From positions 17,992,739 through 18,056,738 of the forward strand of contig CM055192.1 of assembly GCA_029224185.1 (NCBI GenBank): a stretch of 64,000 nucleotides of DNA. Direction: 5' to 3'. Source of the DNA: Karalla daura. Taxonomy: Eukaryota > Chordata > Actinopteri > Chaetodontiformes > Leiognathidae. Shown piece by piece: positions 62,323 to 64,000 of the stretch (position 1 is the stretch's first letter; the number at the start of each line of letters is the position of its first letter). Below the pieces are notes generated by a model that was not told the DNA's origin, did not search any database, and worked only from the letters and a program-made list of their open reading frames with translations. A program made the position numbers and the translations under genes.

Positions 62323-63479
62323 CTGTACTGTTGCAATTGTTTATCATTGTAGGTGATGACATATATTAATATATTTTAATGTTGGACATTTGCTCTCTTT
62401 TCAAAATGTAAAATTATAAGAAATGAGCATTTAGCAACTGGCATTCATCGTATCAAATGGATTAAAGAAAATAAAAGACAGCTATATATTGATTATGTGA
62501 AGAATGTATATACTGTATGCACATGATTTTAGTAATTACTGTCACTCATTTTACATTGAAAGTAAACAATAAGAGATGGAAATCTTTAAATAGGTGGCCA
62601 TAAATTATACAATTGTGGCTTAACGAGTGAAATCTATCCTGAGCTTTTTAATTGATTCAACTTAGATCTCCAAGACAACATGAAGACACTAGACACAGAT
62701 TTCACGCATCTGACGGCTGAGACAGATAAGACTAAATAAATAGAAAAGAGAACAAGCACAAACGAGACTTAGAAATATCTTAGAAAAGGTGTAGTGATAA
62801 TCAAAGATACAAATAAAAATAAAAAAATGGAAACTCTTGTGAGAGCAAAGACATTTCAACTAGAGACAGCTATAAGCATCAGTGTCAGTGTTGCAGGACC
62901 AAGTTCAACTGCAGTGCTTATCTATTGTCTCATATATCACTCGTACTTAGTAAGATTTTGCAGTGTGTTGTAATGTTTCAGAACTATTTAAAAATGCACA
63001 TAAAAATAGGTCCCTAAATCAAAGCCATTGCTCTCAGGGCTGGAGGTTTTAAATGATTTGTCATAATATATATTTATAATTCACGCACCATGCAATTTCT
63101 TAGTCTTTTACATATAATACAAGAGCATCTATAATGTTTTGATTGATGTAATAACGTAAGTGTCCATTAGGGTGAAAGCATGGATTCAGGACGAGTCGTA
63201 ATCAAAGTAAAAATATATCTGATAATGCAGTAATGTCGAATTTACTGTATACGTGGGGTTTCAGACAGTTTAGTAATGTTATGAAGTCATTTAACCATGT
63301 CCAGTGAAGCACGGCAGACAGATTTCACATATTTGTTAAAAAGTGACACTGTACAGTAGCTTCCATGGCAACAAGTTAAAACCACGACGCAAGACCCCTT
63401 TTTCTCCGGTCCCCACCCCCAATCCCACCCGCCCAATTTATATTACATAAGTTCATTCCAAATAGGATGGTAAATCTTG
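62323..63479 (-). other. AT-rich stretch, possibly distal EDIL3 3' UTR
   Basis: Unique AT-rich sequence downstream of the EDIL3 stop, free of open frames of 60 codons and of recognised repeats. It could be the continuation of a long 3' UTR as in mammalian EDIL3, but no clear poly(A) site marks an end. Confidence 0.3.
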
Positions 63480-63727
63480 AGAAGAATAAAAAGACAAAGA
63501 TCACGCTTTCAAGAGAAAACTAAGACAAAGGTGGATCAGGGGCGGGTTTGAAATCATTTTACAAAATAACAAACAGCAACCCACCACAGCCAAACACATA
63601 TTCTTGAAAAATCCATTGGAAATTGATTTCTTTTTACAGGTTGCACAGTTTATTTTTGAAATACTGGGTGAGATTCCAGTATGCCAAGGGACAAGGGACA
63701 ATGGCGAGAATGATGGAGGAAAGGGCT
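63480..63727 (-). other. EDIL3: Start of EDIL3 3' UTR
   Basis: Sequence directly after the EDIL3 stop. A canonical AATAAA on the minus strand sits at 63654-63649, only about 75 bases after the stop, so a very short 3' UTR is possible. Mammalian EDIL3 has a 3' UTR of some kilobases, so the transcript probably continues leftward; further AATAAA signals lie at 61715-61710 and 61436-61431, though these fall in or beyond a transposon-like element. The boundary is not resolved. Confidence 0.5.
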
Positions 63728-63877
63728 TCACTCTTCCTCTGTGCATCCCAGTATCTCTACACGCAAGGTGATCCTGCCATACCACGACCAGGGAAGGATC
63801 CGGATGAGGCGAGCGTAGATGGGTGGATCTATCACATTCTTTCTGTGTGTGTCGTTGTCAAAGTTCCCTTGGAACAC
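63728..63877 (-). CDS. EDIL3: EDIL3 (DEL-1) terminal coding exon, partial gene
   Basis: EDIL3 is a secreted glycoprotein with three EGF-like repeats and two discoidin domains; it binds integrins (RGD in an EGF repeat) and phospholipid, and acts in vascular development and leukocyte adhesion. Only its last coding exon is here: acceptor TAG at 63880-63878, phase 0, 49 codons, then TGA at 63730-63728. It encodes the end of the second discoidin domain, starting VFQGNFDNDTHRKNVIDPPI and ending LGCTEEE, with the closing domain cysteine in LGC. This is nearly identical to the C-terminus of mammalian EDIL3 as I recall it and clearly different from the relative MFGE8. The remaining exons, upstream on the minus strand, lie past the right edge. 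Confidence 0.95.
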   Translation of the reverse strand: MFQGNFDNDTHRKNVIDPPIYARLIRILPWSWYGRITLRVEILGCTEEE

Positions 63878-64000
63878 CTATGGAGACACAGGCGAGGAAG
63901 AACCATTAGTTTTTTGTTAGGCCTTATAATAAATAAATACATACATACATACATACATACATGAAAAGAAACCTGGTTTACATTGGTGATTGGTTTACAA
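63878..64000 (-). other. EDIL3: Start of last EDIL3 intron, with ACAT microsatellite
   Basis: Intron sequence before the terminal EDIL3 exon. It contains a tetranucleotide tract (ATAC/ACAT)n at about 63938-63962. The intron runs off the window. Confidence 0.8.
63938..63962. repeat. (ACAT)n microsatellite
   Basis: Six ATAC/ACAT units following AATAAATA, in the EDIL3 intron. Confidence 0.9.

Noticed and set aside
63623..63964. 113-codon plus-strand open frame at the right end
   Set aside because: It is antisense to the EDIL3 terminal exon and runs into the ACAT microsatellite; a shadow frame.
1..64000. CRISPR arrays, operons, bacterial insertion sequences, integrated virus genes
   Set aside because: None seen. 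Spaced direct repeats are microsatellites or SINE parts, and no reverse transcriptase, capsid, envelope or transposase-like coding sequence was recognised.

Overview
The window reads as nuclear genomic DNA of a ray-finned (teleost) fish. It holds intron-split vertebrate genes, long AT-rich non-coding stretches, many microsatellites, and several copies of a SINE-like repeat with a tRNA-type B box and a core I associate with fish V-SINEs. No species can be named. Nothing bacterial, plasmid or phage-like is present.

Only two protein-coding genes can be supported, both on the minus strand. (1) HAPLN1 (hyaluronan and proteoglycan link protein 1): a complete coding sequence in four exons at 9558-9471, 4736-4398, 3505-3206 and 3030-2744. 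All three introns are phase 1. The exons join into a 337-residue secreted protein made of a signal peptide, an Ig V domain and two Link modules, with all ten expected cysteines. (2) EDIL3 (DEL-1): only the last coding exon, 63877-63728, which encodes the final 49 residues of the second discoidin (F5/8 type C) domain. The rest of the gene lies beyond the right edge.

In mammals the order is VCAN, HAPLN1, EDIL3, with HAPLN1 and EDIL3 on the same strand. The window therefore shows conserved synteny, and versican would be expected to the left. HAPLN1 locks hyaluronan to lectican proteoglycans such as versican, and EDIL3 is a secreted integrin-binding matrix protein, so this is an extracellular-matrix gene cluster.

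Layout: 1-1858 downstream flank; 1859-9624 HAPLN1 (3' UTR and 5' boundaries are estimates); about 9.6-63.5 kb a 54-kb interval with no coding exon I can support. That interval may contain a distal 5' non-coding exon of HAPLN1, because a good acceptor lies 66 bases before its ATG. It also holds SINE-like fragments (12.6, 24.8, 25.2, 36.1, 44.4, 50.0 and 53.5 kb), another dispersed repeat (23.1 kb), a probable non-autonomous DNA transposon (61.5-62.3 kb), microsatellites, two perfect 17-bp hairpins (38.1 and 41.0 kb), and GC-richer or homeodomain-motif-rich blocks that look like regulatory elements (notably 42.0-42.4 and 46.9-47.2 kb). The right end, 62.3-63.7 kb, is probably EDIL3 3' UTR and flank.

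I found no strong evidence for a wholly new biological system. The most useful leads are the CpG-rich plus homeodomain-motif block near 42 kb, the two perfect hairpins, and the shortened HAPLN1 N-terminus. Repeat family names are recalled, not searched.
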